Origin: Vibrio spartinae
GTDB lineage: Bacteria > Pseudomonadota > Gammaproteobacteria > Enterobacterales > Vibrionaceae
Direction: 5' to 3'
Length of the DNA: 64,000 bases
Assembly: GCF_024347135.1 (NCBI RefSeq)
Contig: NZ_AP024908.1
Location: forward strand, 496,001 to 560,000
The notes beneath the pieces are model-generated. The model was not told where the DNA came from. It saw only the letters and a program-made list of their open reading frames with translations, and searched no databases. Below are positions 36,003 to 44,682 of the stretch, in pieces (positions within the stretch are counted from its first letter, which is position 1; every line of letters begins with the position of its first letter). The translations under genes and the position numbers were made by a program.

Positions 36003-37727
36003 ATGAGTCAAGTTGTTATTCCTCTGGAATTTGAAAGCTATTTACAAGATCGGCTGATCAACGGGCAGGCCCCGGATATGAATGAGATGATCTTTGCTTA
36101 TCTGCCGGATTTGGATCCGGAGCAAGAGATTGATCGTCATCTGGGGCTGCCGGATCCGTCTTATTGGGTACATCGACAAGATATTACCCAAAAGGCAAAG
36201 TTGAATGATGATGCTGTCATTTACTCGGTAGTGATCGCCGGTGAGATTGAAGTGTTTACCTTTAATGCCATTTATTTGCATGACAAGCATACTGAGCATT
36301 CTTGTGGTTTGGCGGTACACAAAACTGCGGAAACCAAAGAGCCGGAGATGTCGAGTATCCGTTCTTGCGTGCAGCAATATTCCGGTGCCGCCACTGCGGC
36401 GAACATTCATGTGACGCCGGAAAGCTGGCAGATCGATTACCAGGCGCGCTTGTATGGGATTGATGACGATTTACATTTGGCATGTTCTGACCTGTTTGGC
36501 GCAGCTTCGTTTTTGGCGGATGGTTTTCTGGTCAAATTTGTGGGGGGCAAATATGTCTGTGCTGCCGGGACGGGCTATGTTGCGGGGCTGCGTTGTGTTA
36601 ATCACGGGCAGACCGACATTGCCGATGTAGCGCCCGCGTCCGGAATTTACCTCGATGTGAGTTGGCAAGGAGAAGTGGTAAGCCGTTGGCGCAGCAACTG
36701 GAAACTCACGGCCAGTACCACGGCTCTGACCGACTATGTTGCTAATGGCGTTCAGCATTATGTGACGCAAATTGCCCGGATTGAGTCAGACGGTCGTGTG
36801 ACGGATCGCCGTCATTTGGGGCTTGATGAGCACAATCTTCCTGATGCAACGAGCCAATCCAAAGGGGCGGTTGTGCTGGCGAGTGATGCACAAGTCAATG
36901 CCGGACAAGGGCGTGGTGTGGTGTCTCCGCAGCAGTTGAAGCAGGCATTCGATCAGTTTGGTACATTTGGTTCAGCGGTGGATTTAGGCGTTGTCACAGA
37001 TGATGCACAATTAGATGCCGCGCCGACCGGGCTACTCCATTTTTCAGCGAGCTCTCAACAAGAGAGTCAGGGCATCAAAATCCAACATCCGGAGGGGTAT
37101 TATTCTGTGATTGCCGGATCTGACAATCACAATAACCCCAGTGTGTTTTTATATCATTCTGTATCAGGCTCATGGCGGAGAATGACAACCGACAATGATA
37201 TCCAGCGGAGTTTTGTCGGCATGATTGCTGATTTTCAAATCGCAGCACCTCGCCCCGGTTGGTTGAATGCCAACGGAGGCGAAGTTTCCCGCACCACCGA
37301 CGCAATTTTGTGGCAATACGCTCAGGATGCCGAGCTGATCATTGAACAGACGAACAAAGATGCTGACCCGATGAAGTATGCCGCCTATTTTGGTGATGGC
37401 GATGGTTCAACAACGTTTACCTTGCCGAATTTCCATCTGGGACATTTCCGGCGTGGTGCGAAATCGGGTGTGGCACATGGTGCAACACAAGGCGATGCAA
37501 TTCGGAATATTTATGGAAGCATTGATGGTATTCCACATAAAGACGGTTTTGCTACATCTGGTGCAATTAGTGTGGCGGTATCTAACATTTCACCATCAAA
37601 TTTAACCGATGGTGGAGCCAGAGTTTATTTGCACACATTCGATGCCTCTCGAGTTGTACCAACTGCTGATGAAAACCGCCCGTATACGGCAAATATTTCG
37701 GTGAAAATTTTCAGAGGATGGCTATAA
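36003..37727 (+). CDS. tail fibre 2
   Basis: 574 aa from ATG 36003 (AAAAAGGTTTATT upstream). A paralogue of fibre 1 with the same N-terminal half, down to runs of identical bases around 36066-36110. The tip differs: a second type of collar domain (IAAPRPGWLNANGGEVSRTTDAILWQYAQDAELI, FGDGDGSTTFTLPNFHLGHFRRG) and a short C-terminal segment ending NISVKIFRGWL. Preceded by a 112-bp spacer after the fibre-1 partner. Confidence 0.88.
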   Translation: MSQVVIPLEFESYLQDRLINGQAPDMNEMIFAYLPDLDPEQEIDRHLGLPDPSYWVHRQDITQKAKLNDDAVIYSVVIAGEIEVFTFNAIYLHDKHTEHSCGLAVHKTAETKEPEMSSIRSCVQQYSGAATAANIHVTPESWQIDYQARLYGIDDDLHLACSDLFGAASFLADGFLVKFVGGKYVCAAGTGYVAGLRCVNHGQTDIADVAPASGIYLDVSWQGEVVSRWRSNWKLTASTTALTDYVANGVQHYVTQIARIESDGRVTDRRHLGLDEHNLPDATSQSKGAVVLASDAQVNAGQGRGVVSPQQLKQAFDQFGTFGSAVDLGVVTDDAQLDAAPTGLLHFSASSQQESQGIKIQHPEGYYSVIAGSDNHNNPSVFLYHSVSGSWRRMTTDNDIQRSFVGMIADFQIAAPRPGWLNANGGEVSRTTDAILWQYAQDAELIIEQTNKDADPMKYAAYFGDGDGSTTFTLPNFHLGHFRRGAKSGVAHGATQGDAIRNIYGSIDGIPHKDGFATSGAISVAVSNISPSNLTDGGARVYLHTFDASRVVPTADENRPYTANISVKIFRGWL

Positions 37728-37729
37728 GC

Positions 37730-38083
37730 ATGAACAAAAAAATTACCGCTTATCATTATTCATATGAGACTGGTTTGTTCGCCGGTACCAGTCTGGCTTT
37801 CATTGAATACGGCTACGATCACTATATCAAACCGCAATGTGCCACATTTACACCGCTGCCGGAATTCGATAGCGCGACCCAGCAGTGCCGTTATCTGGCA
37901 GAGCATGATCGCTGGGCTGTTGAGGCGATTCCTGAAGAGCCAGGTGACGATACTGAAGCGACGCCAACAATGCTGTCGGAGCTATCTGAAGCGTCATCAT
38001 CCGTCATCGATGAACAGACACACTCTGCGCAAGCGAAGCCCGGAGCGATGCGACGGCTGTTGAATCGACTCTCTTCCCGCTGA
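37730..38083 (+). CDS. fibre-2 partner protein, 117 aa
   Basis: Begins two bases after the fibre-2 stop (ATG 37730; ATG 37718 overlaps the stop and lacks a spaced ribosome site). Short, acidic in the middle (EEPGDDTEATP). N-terminal block KKITAYHYSYETGLFAGTSLAFIEYGYDHYIKPQCATFTPLPEF resembles short tail-fibre assembly proteins. The C-terminal PGAMRRLLNRLSSR parallels the tail of the fibre-1 partner. Likely the dedicated chaperone of fibre 2. Confidence 0.58.
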   Translation: MNKKITAYHYSYETGLFAGTSLAFIEYGYDHYIKPQCATFTPLPEFDSATQQCRYLAEHDRWAVEAIPEEPGDDTEATPTMLSELSEASSSVIDEQTHSAQAKPGAMRRLLNRLSSR

Positions 38084-38124
38084 GCGCAGAGCACACAATA
38101 CGGTTAACCATGCTGAGCGGTGCA

Positions 38125-38163
38125 AATTCAACTTTATAAACAGAGCTTTATAAATATAGCTTG
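38125..38163 (+). repeat. 14-bp tandem repeat upstream of fibre 3
   Basis: CTTTATAAACAGAG and CTTTATAAATATAG repeat with a partial CTTG, about 45 bp after the fibre-2 partner stop. Same style as the other post-gene repeats in the window. Confidence 0.55.
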
Positions 38164-38202
38164 ATGTTTTCATCGCTCAGCTCATCAAAAAAGGTTTTTA
38201 TC

Positions 38203-40113
38203 ATGAGTCAGGTTGTGATTCCTTTGGAATTTGAGCGTTACCTGCAAGATCGGATTATCAACGGGCAAGCCCCGGATATGAATGAAATGATCTTTGCTTA
38301 TCTACCCGATTTGGACCCGGAACAGGCCATTGATCGTCATCTGGGATTGCCGGACCCGTCTTATTGGGTCTACCAACAGGATATTACGCAGCAGGCGAAA
38401 CTGAATGATGATTCTGTTATTTATTCGGTCGTCATTCCCGGTACGGTCAAGGCATTTACATTTAATGCCATTTATCTGCATGACAAACAGACCGCCAATT
38501 CATGCGGTTTGGTTGTGCACAAACTGACAGAGACCAAAGAGCCGGAGATGTCGAGTGTTCGGTCCTGCGTGCAGCAATATTCAGGGGCTGCCACTGTCGC
38601 AAATATTGATGTGACACCGGAGAGTTGGCAGATCGATTATCAGGCCCGTTTGTATGGTATGGATAACGACTTACACTTGGCATGTTGGGATCTGTTTGGC
38701 GATGCGTCATTTTTTGGCAGTGGATTTCAGGTCAAAGTGTCGGGCAGTGATTATTTGTGCTCTCCCGGTGTCGGTTATGTGGGCGGATTGCGTTGTGTCA
38801 ATGACACGCAAACAATCCTTCCGAATGTGCAAGTCGGTGACGGGATATATTTGGATGCAAGTTGGCAAGGGAATGTGCTGAGTCGTTGGACAACGCAGTG
38901 GCAATTGGTTGTGAGTGCCACTCCATTAACCGACTATATGGACCACGACACACAACATTATGTGACTCAGATTGCCTCCGTGAAAGCGAATGGGAGTGTG
39001 ACTGATCTCAGACATTTAGGCATTGATGAGCGCAAGCTGCCAAACGCGGCCACAACCAGAAAAGGGGTCGTGAGTCTCGCGACTGACGGGAATGTGAAAG
39101 CCGGGAAAGGGACTGGCGTGATCTCTCCGCGGCAGTTGAAGCAGGCATTGGATCAGTTCGGGGGATTTGGTCAGTCTGCCGATTTGGGGATGATTACGGA
39201 TAATGCAGTATTAGATGCAGCACCGACGGGATTTCTTCACTTTGCCTCTCATCTGATGACGGGAACACTAGCAGAATGTCAGGGGATGAAAATTCATCAC
39301 CCGGATGGTTATTACTCGATTATTGCGGGGTCAGGCAGTCAGCAGGAACCAGCGCTCTTTTTCTATCATTCGGTACAGAATGAATGGACGTCTGTCCTGA
39401 CAAATCTCAACGCTCAATTCGCCCCATATCAATCAGATCGAATCTATCGAACTGGTGATGTATGCACGACCTATGATTCTGGTACCGGTGAGCGAAAATT
39501 CTGGCAAATGTACGCAGGCCCGAATATGACTTGTGTCGGGAAAGACCCGGAAGATCTATTAAATCGACATGATGGGTGGTCAGATCCGTCAGCGCCATTT
39601 TGGTGGATCCCATATGGTGGAAAAGTAGGGCAACCCTTTTTCTGGCTTGATACGACCCCTCCAGAAGAAGCGGTTATGGAAATTAATGCTGACTTACCTA
39701 TTTCAGTTTACTGGCGCTTAGCCAGAGCATATCCACATCTGGTGACCGGAGATACGATCAACACAGGTGAAATCCGCGGTGAGTTTTTGCGTGTGCTTGA
39801 TCAAGGGAGGGGCGTTGATTCTGAGCGCAGTATTAACTCATGGCAGAATTCATCAGCATTTGTGGGAGATGGTGATGGTTATAATATTCTGGTCCCTAAT
39901 TTAAGGTCGGCAAAACACAAAAAAGTTTTAGGTTTTGAATTTGATAAGGCAACTGATTCAATATCAGCAAATTTCGCTGCGCTTGATAATAATGATCGAA
40001 ATTCAAAAGTGATCACTTCTGGGGCAAAAAGTCTTGAGACAGCGAATATAACATCAGATTTTGCTCGGTTGAGGGTTCGTAATATCGCTCGTCCAATGGC
40101 CATTTATATATAG
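38203..40113 (+). CDS. tail fibre 3
   Basis: 636 aa from ATG 38203 (AAAAAAGG upstream). Shares the N-terminal half with fibres 1 and 2. The distal part holds a GDV/Trp-rich module (YQSDRIYRTGDVCTTYDSGTGERKFWQMYAGP ... SAPFWWIPYGG) resembling small carbohydrate-binding repeats, then a collar-like end (GEIRGEFLRVLDQGRGVDSERSINSWQNSS, VGDGDGYNILVPNLRS) finishing RVRNIARPMAIYI. The last about 700 bp are markedly more AT-rich than the first half, which suggests recent exchange of the receptor-binding end. Confidence 0.88.
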   Translation: MSQVVIPLEFERYLQDRIINGQAPDMNEMIFAYLPDLDPEQAIDRHLGLPDPSYWVYQQDITQQAKLNDDSVIYSVVIPGTVKAFTFNAIYLHDKQTANSCGLVVHKLTETKEPEMSSVRSCVQQYSGAATVANIDVTPESWQIDYQARLYGMDNDLHLACWDLFGDASFFGSGFQVKVSGSDYLCSPGVGYVGGLRCVNDTQTILPNVQVGDGIYLDASWQGNVLSRWTTQWQLVVSATPLTDYMDHDTQHYVTQIASVKANGSVTDLRHLGIDERKLPNAATTRKGVVSLATDGNVKAGKGTGVISPRQLKQALDQFGGFGQSADLGMITDNAVLDAAPTGFLHFASHLMTGTLAECQGMKIHHPDGYYSIIAGSGSQQEPALFFYHSVQNEWTSVLTNLNAQFAPYQSDRIYRTGDVCTTYDSGTGERKFWQMYAGPNMTCVGKDPEDLLNRHDGWSDPSAPFWWIPYGGKVGQPFFWLDTTPPEEAVMEINADLPISVYWRLARAYPHLVTGDTINTGEIRGEFLRVLDQGRGVDSERSINSWQNSSAFVGDGDGYNILVPNLRSAKHKKVLGFEFDKATDSISANFAALDNNDRNSKVITSGAKSLETANITSDFARLRVRNIARPMAIYI

Positions 40114-40123
40114 AGGATTCACG

Positions 40124-40690
40124 ATGAAATACTGGCAATTTGACACAGTAACAAGAGAAGTTTCTACCGTTGCAACAGAGGCTTTAAAGCGTGGGGGTAT
40201 ATATCATATTCCAACCAATGCAATTACGGTTTGTCCTCGAAAACCTAAATCTGGATTTGCCGTTGTTGCTTTCAAAAATAAGAATGGCACAAAATATATT
40301 GAGGATTATCGCGGATCATTAATTACTCATACAACCAATCATTCGACAAAAGTTCACAATATTCTCGGACCTATTCCGGAAGAGTGGACACTTAAGCCTC
40401 GGCCTTTGCATGGTTATTGGGATAGCAAGATTAGCGATTGGGTGATTGATAGCGCTTCCCAGAAAAGAGAGATAGCAGAATCTGAATACCAATGGGTTCA
40501 AAAAGAACTGGCTGATGTAGATATCCAGCTCAAGTATCACGCCACCGGTGATACCAAAAGGCAGCAACTGACCGCTGAAGACTGGTATGCCTATGCGATT
40601 GCGCTACGTGATTACACCAGCACTGACGACACAGGCAATCCGATACTGGTGGGCGATGTGCGTCCGAATCGGCCTACGGGGGGGCGCTGA
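40124..40690 (+). CDS. tail fibre assembly protein (Tfa) for fibre 3
   Basis: 188 aa, ten bases after fibre 3. The C-terminal block AEDWYAYAIALRDYTSTDDTGNPILVGDVRPNRP matches the caudovirus Tfa (TAP) family. The AT-rich first half (to about 40500) continues the base composition of the fibre-3 tip, so fibre end and chaperone were probably acquired together. Chaperones of this family are usually specific for their own fibre tip. Confidence 0.8.
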   Translation: MKYWQFDTVTREVSTVATEALKRGGIYHIPTNAITVCPRKPKSGFAVVAFKNKNGTKYIEDYRGSLITHTTNHSTKVHNILGPIPEEWTLKPRPLHGYWDSKISDWVIDSASQKREIAESEYQWVQKELADVDIQLKYHATGDTKRQQLTAEDWYAYAIALRDYTSTDDTGNPILVGDVRPNRPTGGR

Positions 40691-41580
40691 TGATGTGGAC
40701 TCAATCATCACTCACATGGCCAACATCGGCCAACGAGATTCAAATCCGCGCGTCCTCGGTGATCGAGCAAGTCGGTGCTGATCATGGCGAAGAGCGCTTA
40801 GCGGCACTGGAAAGTGACGCAGCTTTCGGCCGTCACCCACTCAGTCAAGATGCTCAGGCATTGCTGAATTTGCGCACGGAACTGGATCGTTTACTCAGTC
40901 AGGGGCAAGTGCTGACGGTGACGCCGTATCAGTTTCAGGTCGGGGGGGAATCGGAATCCGGAGAGATTCTTGATACCGATGCTGCGGTTAAGCGCCTGGC
41001 TGAAAAGCTCAGAGACTATGCAGATACGCACCGACCCAATGGTCAGCTTCACGCGATTGTGGTGATGTTGACGGCTCCGACCCGACAGCAGTTTGCCGAG
41101 CAGCTTCAGCGTGTGACGACCGTAATGCCGCTGCCTGAATGGTGTCAGGCCCAGCGTCACACAGAGTCGTTACTGGCCGCAGACCACGAAAAATTACGCA
41201 AACCGGCGGCCATTATTCAGCCTCGGTTTAAACCGGTGGCGCCTGTGTCGACGACGCCATTTGCCGACATGAATGCTGCGCTGGGAACGCACATTGCAAC
41301 GTTGGAATCACTGGCCAGTGATCGGGTTAATGTTATTGGCAAGCTCCGTCAACTGGCGGAAAAACGTCAATCGACACTGCAAACGGTCAGCGACACGCTC
41401 CAGGCAATGCAAACAATGAATGCACAAGTTTGGTCGGTTGCTTTAACGGGTGAACTGGCAAGCTTAAGTCATCAGTTAGCGGAGATGTTGCCGCCCAATT
41501 ATCATCGCTATGCGGTTGCCAGTTTAATACTCAGTGCATCTCCGATGCCATTCTTCGAGGAGCTACTATGTTCGCCTTAA
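40690..41580 (+). CDS. tailocin protein of unknown function, 296 aa
   Basis: Overlaps the Tfa stop by one base. Not recognised. Mostly helical, with long Gln/Leu-rich stretches (residues 35-70 and 195-255), a short hydrophobic strand (GQLHAIVVMLTAP) and no membrane segment. It lies between the fibre cassettes and the baseplate hub, where HP1/K139-type phages carry uncharacterised tail genes. Overlaps the next gene by 13 bp. Probably a structural or assembly protein of the baseplate. Confidence 0.6.
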   Translation: MMWTQSSLTWPTSANEIQIRASSVIEQVGADHGEERLAALESDAAFGRHPLSQDAQALLNLRTELDRLLSQGQVLTVTPYQFQVGGESESGEILDTDAAVKRLAEKLRDYADTHRPNGQLHAIVVMLTAPTRQQFAEQLQRVTTVMPLPEWCQAQRHTESLLAADHEKLRKPAAIIQPRFKPVAPVSTTPFADMNAALGTHIATLESLASDRVNVIGKLRQLAEKRQSTLQTVSDTLQAMQTMNAQVWSVALTGELASLSHQLAEMLPPNYHRYAVASLILSASPMPFFEELLCSP

Positions 41581-42113
41581 ATAATCAGACATTTGGATTA
41601 AAGAATCTTACCGTCAGCTTTGAACGGGAATTAAAAAGCAAAGATATGAGTGCTCAGTCGTCTGGCACGCAAGAAGCGGAACAGGGTGATAAAGCCGCAA
41701 CACTCAATGTCTCCGGTCTGATTGCTTTTCATCACATTCGCAAGCTGGAAGAATTGCAAACCATGAGCTCGGCAAAGGACGATAAGGGTAATCGCATGGT
41801 CTATACGATTGTCGAAGAGATGGCGAATGCGTTTAAAATCAAGAATGTCAGATTCTCCGGCCGTTTTTCTGCAACCCAACAGGAAAATATGATGGCCTGG
41901 AAGGTCTCTTTTCAGCTGAAAGAATCGAATAGTGTCGCAGAGCAAAAAGAGACACGGCAAAAAGAAAAAACCAAAGCCAAGCCGACTCAGAATCCTCGTC
42001 TTCAGCAGTCATTGCAACAAAATCAGCGGCAAACAGAACAGACCAAAGCCAAACCGATTCAGAGTTCTCGGTTTCAACAGTCATTGAAACAGAATAAGGA
42101 GGCGACCCGATGA
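41568..42113 (+). CDS. GpU-like baseplate/tail protein
   Basis: 181 aa. Residues 1-125 (FALNNQTFGLKNLTVSFERELKSKDMSAQSSGT, EQGDKAATLNVSGLIAFHHIRKLEEL, MMAWKVSFQLKE) are in the position of, and loosely resemble, P2 gpU/LysM-adaptor type baseplate proteins. The C-terminal 50 residues contain two copies of a TKAKPxQxxRxQQSLxQN motif, basic and probably disordered. ATGA-type overlap with the hub gene. Family call is tentative. Confidence 0.6.
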   Translation: MFALNNQTFGLKNLTVSFERELKSKDMSAQSSGTQEAEQGDKAATLNVSGLIAFHHIRKLEELQTMSSAKDDKGNRMVYTIVEEMANAFKIKNVRFSGRFSATQQENMMAWKVSFQLKESNSVAEQKETRQKEKTKAKPTQNPRLQQSLQQNQRQTEQTKAKPIQSSRFQQSLKQNKEATR

Positions 42114-43702
42114 ATTTGGAAAAACGGCTCTATATTTCCGGGGAAGAGGTATCTCTCGCCCGACAGATGATCAGTCTGAAACTGTCGCTGGGTAGCAAGG
42201 CCATTTTCACCATTCAGGCTGAACACGCCCCGGAACGGTTCGAACTGGTTCGGCTGGATATCGGCTATGAGCATGACCTATTTATCTTTTTTGAAGGTTA
42301 TATTGATAAAATCCAACCGGCAGAAAATGGCTTCTTCAAGATTACGGTCAAAGAAAATGCCGGAATTCTCAGCCAGCGGTGGCCAATCAGTCTTGAGCAT
42401 CCGACAGCGATTGATGTGCTTGATCAACTGGCTTTACTGACCGGACTGGATTTTAAATATCCGGATACCGACTATATGCGGCAAATGATTCCTAACTTTG
42501 TGCATCAGGGAAATGGCTATCAATGTTTGGATGCGCTGGGCAAAGCATTTGCAATCGAAGACTGTATTTGGTGTCAGGATACCGATCAGAACATTTATGT
42601 GGGTAGCTATGCCGATAGCCGCTTTGCCGGAAAACCGATGTCGGTTCCGGCTGAGTTCACTTCTCGTCAGACGAGTAATAGTGTTACGTTTGTGCCATAT
42701 CCGATGCTGCGACCCGGCAGAGTGATGAATGGTCACCGGATCACGCGGGTTGATCTGATCGAAGATGAGATGACGGCTTACTGGCACCCCGTCAGTAGTG
42801 AAGCCGCAGCACAGAAACAGCAGATCTATAATGAGTTTCCTGAACTCTCGGCAGGATATCATTTGCCGTTGTTCGGCCGGGTTGAAGCGGTTCGTGATGC
42901 GGTGCCGCAAGGGAAGATCGCAGATTCATTTCGGCCACGTTATGCGGTTGATGTGCAGATGTTGGATGCGGATCTTCAGCCCGATTATTCTGTGCCGGTC
43001 TATCGCTCAATTCCGTTGCCGATCGCGATGGGCGGTGTTGAATCGGGGTTACTGGCGTATCCGCTCGAAGGTATGTTGGTGGAAATCGCTTTTGCTTACG
43101 GGCGCAGTGATCGGCCGATCATTCGGGGAGTTTATGGTCTCAATTATATGCTGCCATCGATTGAGCCCGGAGAGCAATTACAGCAACAGCGAGATGAAGT
43201 CAGTCGACGGATCGACGCTGCCGGGAATATCACCGATAGAACCGATCAACAGATGATGCGAGCAGCGGAGCAGATACAGGATCAGGCACAGCATTATCAG
43301 GGCGCATTCGGTCAGCATCAGTTGGATATCCGGGAACATAGTCAGGAAAATATCTCGGGTAAGAAACAGATTGAGGCTTTGGGCGCGGTTGAATTGCTGG
43401 CCGGAGATAATCTGGAACTTGGTAGTCTCGGCAATTTGCATATGGCAACTGCCGGAGACTGGATTACCACGGTTGGCCAGCTGCGGAACACCGTCATTCA
43501 ACTTGATGAGCGGCTAAAAGTGATGGGGAACCGGCTGGAAGTGATTGAAAAAGACTGGGAAGCCTCAGCGACCAATATGCGTTTTACCGCAGACTTGATC
43601 ACGATGAATGGTGGCAGTGGTGTTGTGCAGGGCGACTGTATCTGTGCCTTTACCGGTCAAAAACATTCTGATTTCTCTTCAACAGTTAAGGCAGGAAAAT
43701 AA
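42110..43702 (+). CDS. baseplate hub-spike fusion protein
   Basis: 530 aa. Residues 1-200 resemble a P2 gpD/T4 gp27-type hub (ISLKLSLGSKAIFTIQ, LFIFFEGYIDKIQ, FVHQGNGYQCLDALGKAFAIED). Residues 270-360 contain an OB-fold like gpV/gp45 (RPRYAVDVQMLDADLQ, AYPLEGMLVEIAFAYGRSDRPIIRGVYG). The C terminus is coiled and ends in a GVVQGDCICAFTGQKHSDFSSTVKAG tip resembling small membrane-piercing spike apices. In P2 hub and spike are separate proteins, so this is a fusion as in HP1/K139-like phages. Confidence 0.78.
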   Translation: MNLEKRLYISGEEVSLARQMISLKLSLGSKAIFTIQAEHAPERFELVRLDIGYEHDLFIFFEGYIDKIQPAENGFFKITVKENAGILSQRWPISLEHPTAIDVLDQLALLTGLDFKYPDTDYMRQMIPNFVHQGNGYQCLDALGKAFAIEDCIWCQDTDQNIYVGSYADSRFAGKPMSVPAEFTSRQTSNSVTFVPYPMLRPGRVMNGHRITRVDLIEDEMTAYWHPVSSEAAAQKQQIYNEFPELSAGYHLPLFGRVEAVRDAVPQGKIADSFRPRYAVDVQMLDADLQPDYSVPVYRSIPLPIAMGGVESGLLAYPLEGMLVEIAFAYGRSDRPIIRGVYGLNYMLPSIEPGEQLQQQRDEVSRRIDAAGNITDRTDQQMMRAAEQIQDQAQHYQGAFGQHQLDIREHSQENISGKKQIEALGAVELLAGDNLELGSLGNLHMATAGDWITTVGQLRNTVIQLDERLKVMGNRLEVIEKDWEASATNMRFTADLITMNGGSGVVQGDCICAFTGQKHSDFSSTVKAGK

Positions 43703-43899
43703 TGGCACTGAGTAAAAAATCATTAAAAAAACGGATTATCACGGAACTGAAAGAGCAAAAATTTGTAACGGAAGGAACACATGCCCGCTCAGATGAACTG
43801 GCCACTGCACTGGCAAACGCGATTGTTGATGAAATCACAGAAAATGCCAAGGTTATCGTTGCCGGAGGAAGCTCTGCGGGACAGTGGCCAGTCAATTAG
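43702..43899 (+). CDS. small tailocin protein, 65 aa
   Basis: Last gene of the structural operon, overlapping the hub stop by one base. Not recognised. Basic N terminus (SKKSLKKRIITELKEQKF), one amphipathic helix (ELATALANAIVDEITENA) and a Gly/Ser-rich end. It might be a spike-tip or assembly cofactor. Confidence 0.55.
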   Translation: MALSKKSLKKRIITELKEQKFVTEGTHARSDELATALANAIVDEITENAKVIVAGGSSAGQWPVN

Positions 43900-43929
43900 T
43901 CCGCTTGTATAGAATTCATCGATAGCATT

Positions 43930-44232
43930 TTATGAATGCTGCGTTTCAAACCGGATCGTAGTCATCAGTGATAACACCACTTGTTTGAGATTGGGCGGCA
44001 TTTGATGCCAGAGGGTCAGGTATTCAGCGTTGTTGAGATGATCCGCTTGCGTCATCTCAGCAACGCCGAGTACCAGCATAATTTGATCTCGCATCTCTAG
44101 CGTCATGGACTGGCGTCCGGATAGAACACGTTTAATTTTGGATTCGTCGATTCCGGAAAGAGTTGCCAGTTGCGCATAAGAGAGCCCTTTATTTTTTAAT
44201 ATTTTCCGAATGAAGATAACAGTGGGATGCAA
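43930..44232 (-). CDS. Xre-type DNA-binding protein
   Basis: 100 aa, minus strand, at the right edge of the island. Helix-turn-helix KGLSYAQLATLSGIDESKIKRVLSGRQSMT. The start is probably TTG 44232, which has AAGGA six bases upstream; TTG 44238 abuts AAGGA directly. No ATG fits. Could be a second regulator of the tailocin, an antitoxin-like solo or a chromosomal regulator; no toxin partner is visible next to it. Confidence 0.68.
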   Translation of the reverse strand: MHPTVIFIRKILKNKGLSYAQLATLSGIDESKIKRVLSGRQSMTLEMRDQIMLVLGVAEMTQADHLNNAEYLTLWHQMPPNLKQVVLSLMTTIRFETQHS

Positions 44233-44451
44233 AATCAATCCTTAAGACAACGCATATGATAGTTAACAATATTATCATTAAAGGTATTGATTCTATTGCC
44301 GATTTTATGATGGGAGAGTAGTTCGCCTGTTGAACCTTTTTCGCTGCTCAGTTTGTTTTTCGGACTAATTGAAAGTTGTTGGTAGCAGATCTCATAAAAT
44401 TTATTGCACTATAGCAAAATAAACAAATTCAACGTGAGGTGTAGGGTTATT

Positions 44452-44682
44452 ATGAACAGAAAAATCAAAGAATTAGAGTATATTGCTGATGAGGCTGAAC
44501 TGGCGGTGCTGGCACTATCTTCTACATTATTGATGGAGTATAAAGGCGTAGCGGTACTACAAAGAAAGATGTATGAAATTAGTCAGAAAGCCCATCAGCT
44601 GATCGCACAGGAAACACGTCAGCGCAAAGAGGTGGTTTGCAAGGCTGAACCTGAGACAAAAGAATATCATCCATCGGTTTGA
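44452..44682 (+). CDS. small helical protein, 76 aa
   Basis: Not recognised. Almost wholly helical, with a leucine/alanine-rich middle (AELAVLALSSTLLMEYKGVAVLQRKMYEI) and a polar Glu/Lys tail. ATG 44452 follows AGGGTTATT. It sits between the island and the thrS leader. Base composition is like the surrounding core genome. Confidence 0.5.
   Translation: MNRKIKELEYIADEAELAVLALSSTLLMEYKGVAVLQRKMYEISQKAHQLIAQETRQRKEVVCKAEPETKEYHPSV

Noticed and set aside
33135..40690. Invertible tail-fibre switch
   Set aside because: All three fibres are in the same orientation, complete and promoter-accessible; no invertase gene or flanking inverted repeats.
20902..44232. Complete, inducible prophage
   Set aside because: No integrase, terminase, portal or capsid gene and no att repeat seen at the borders.
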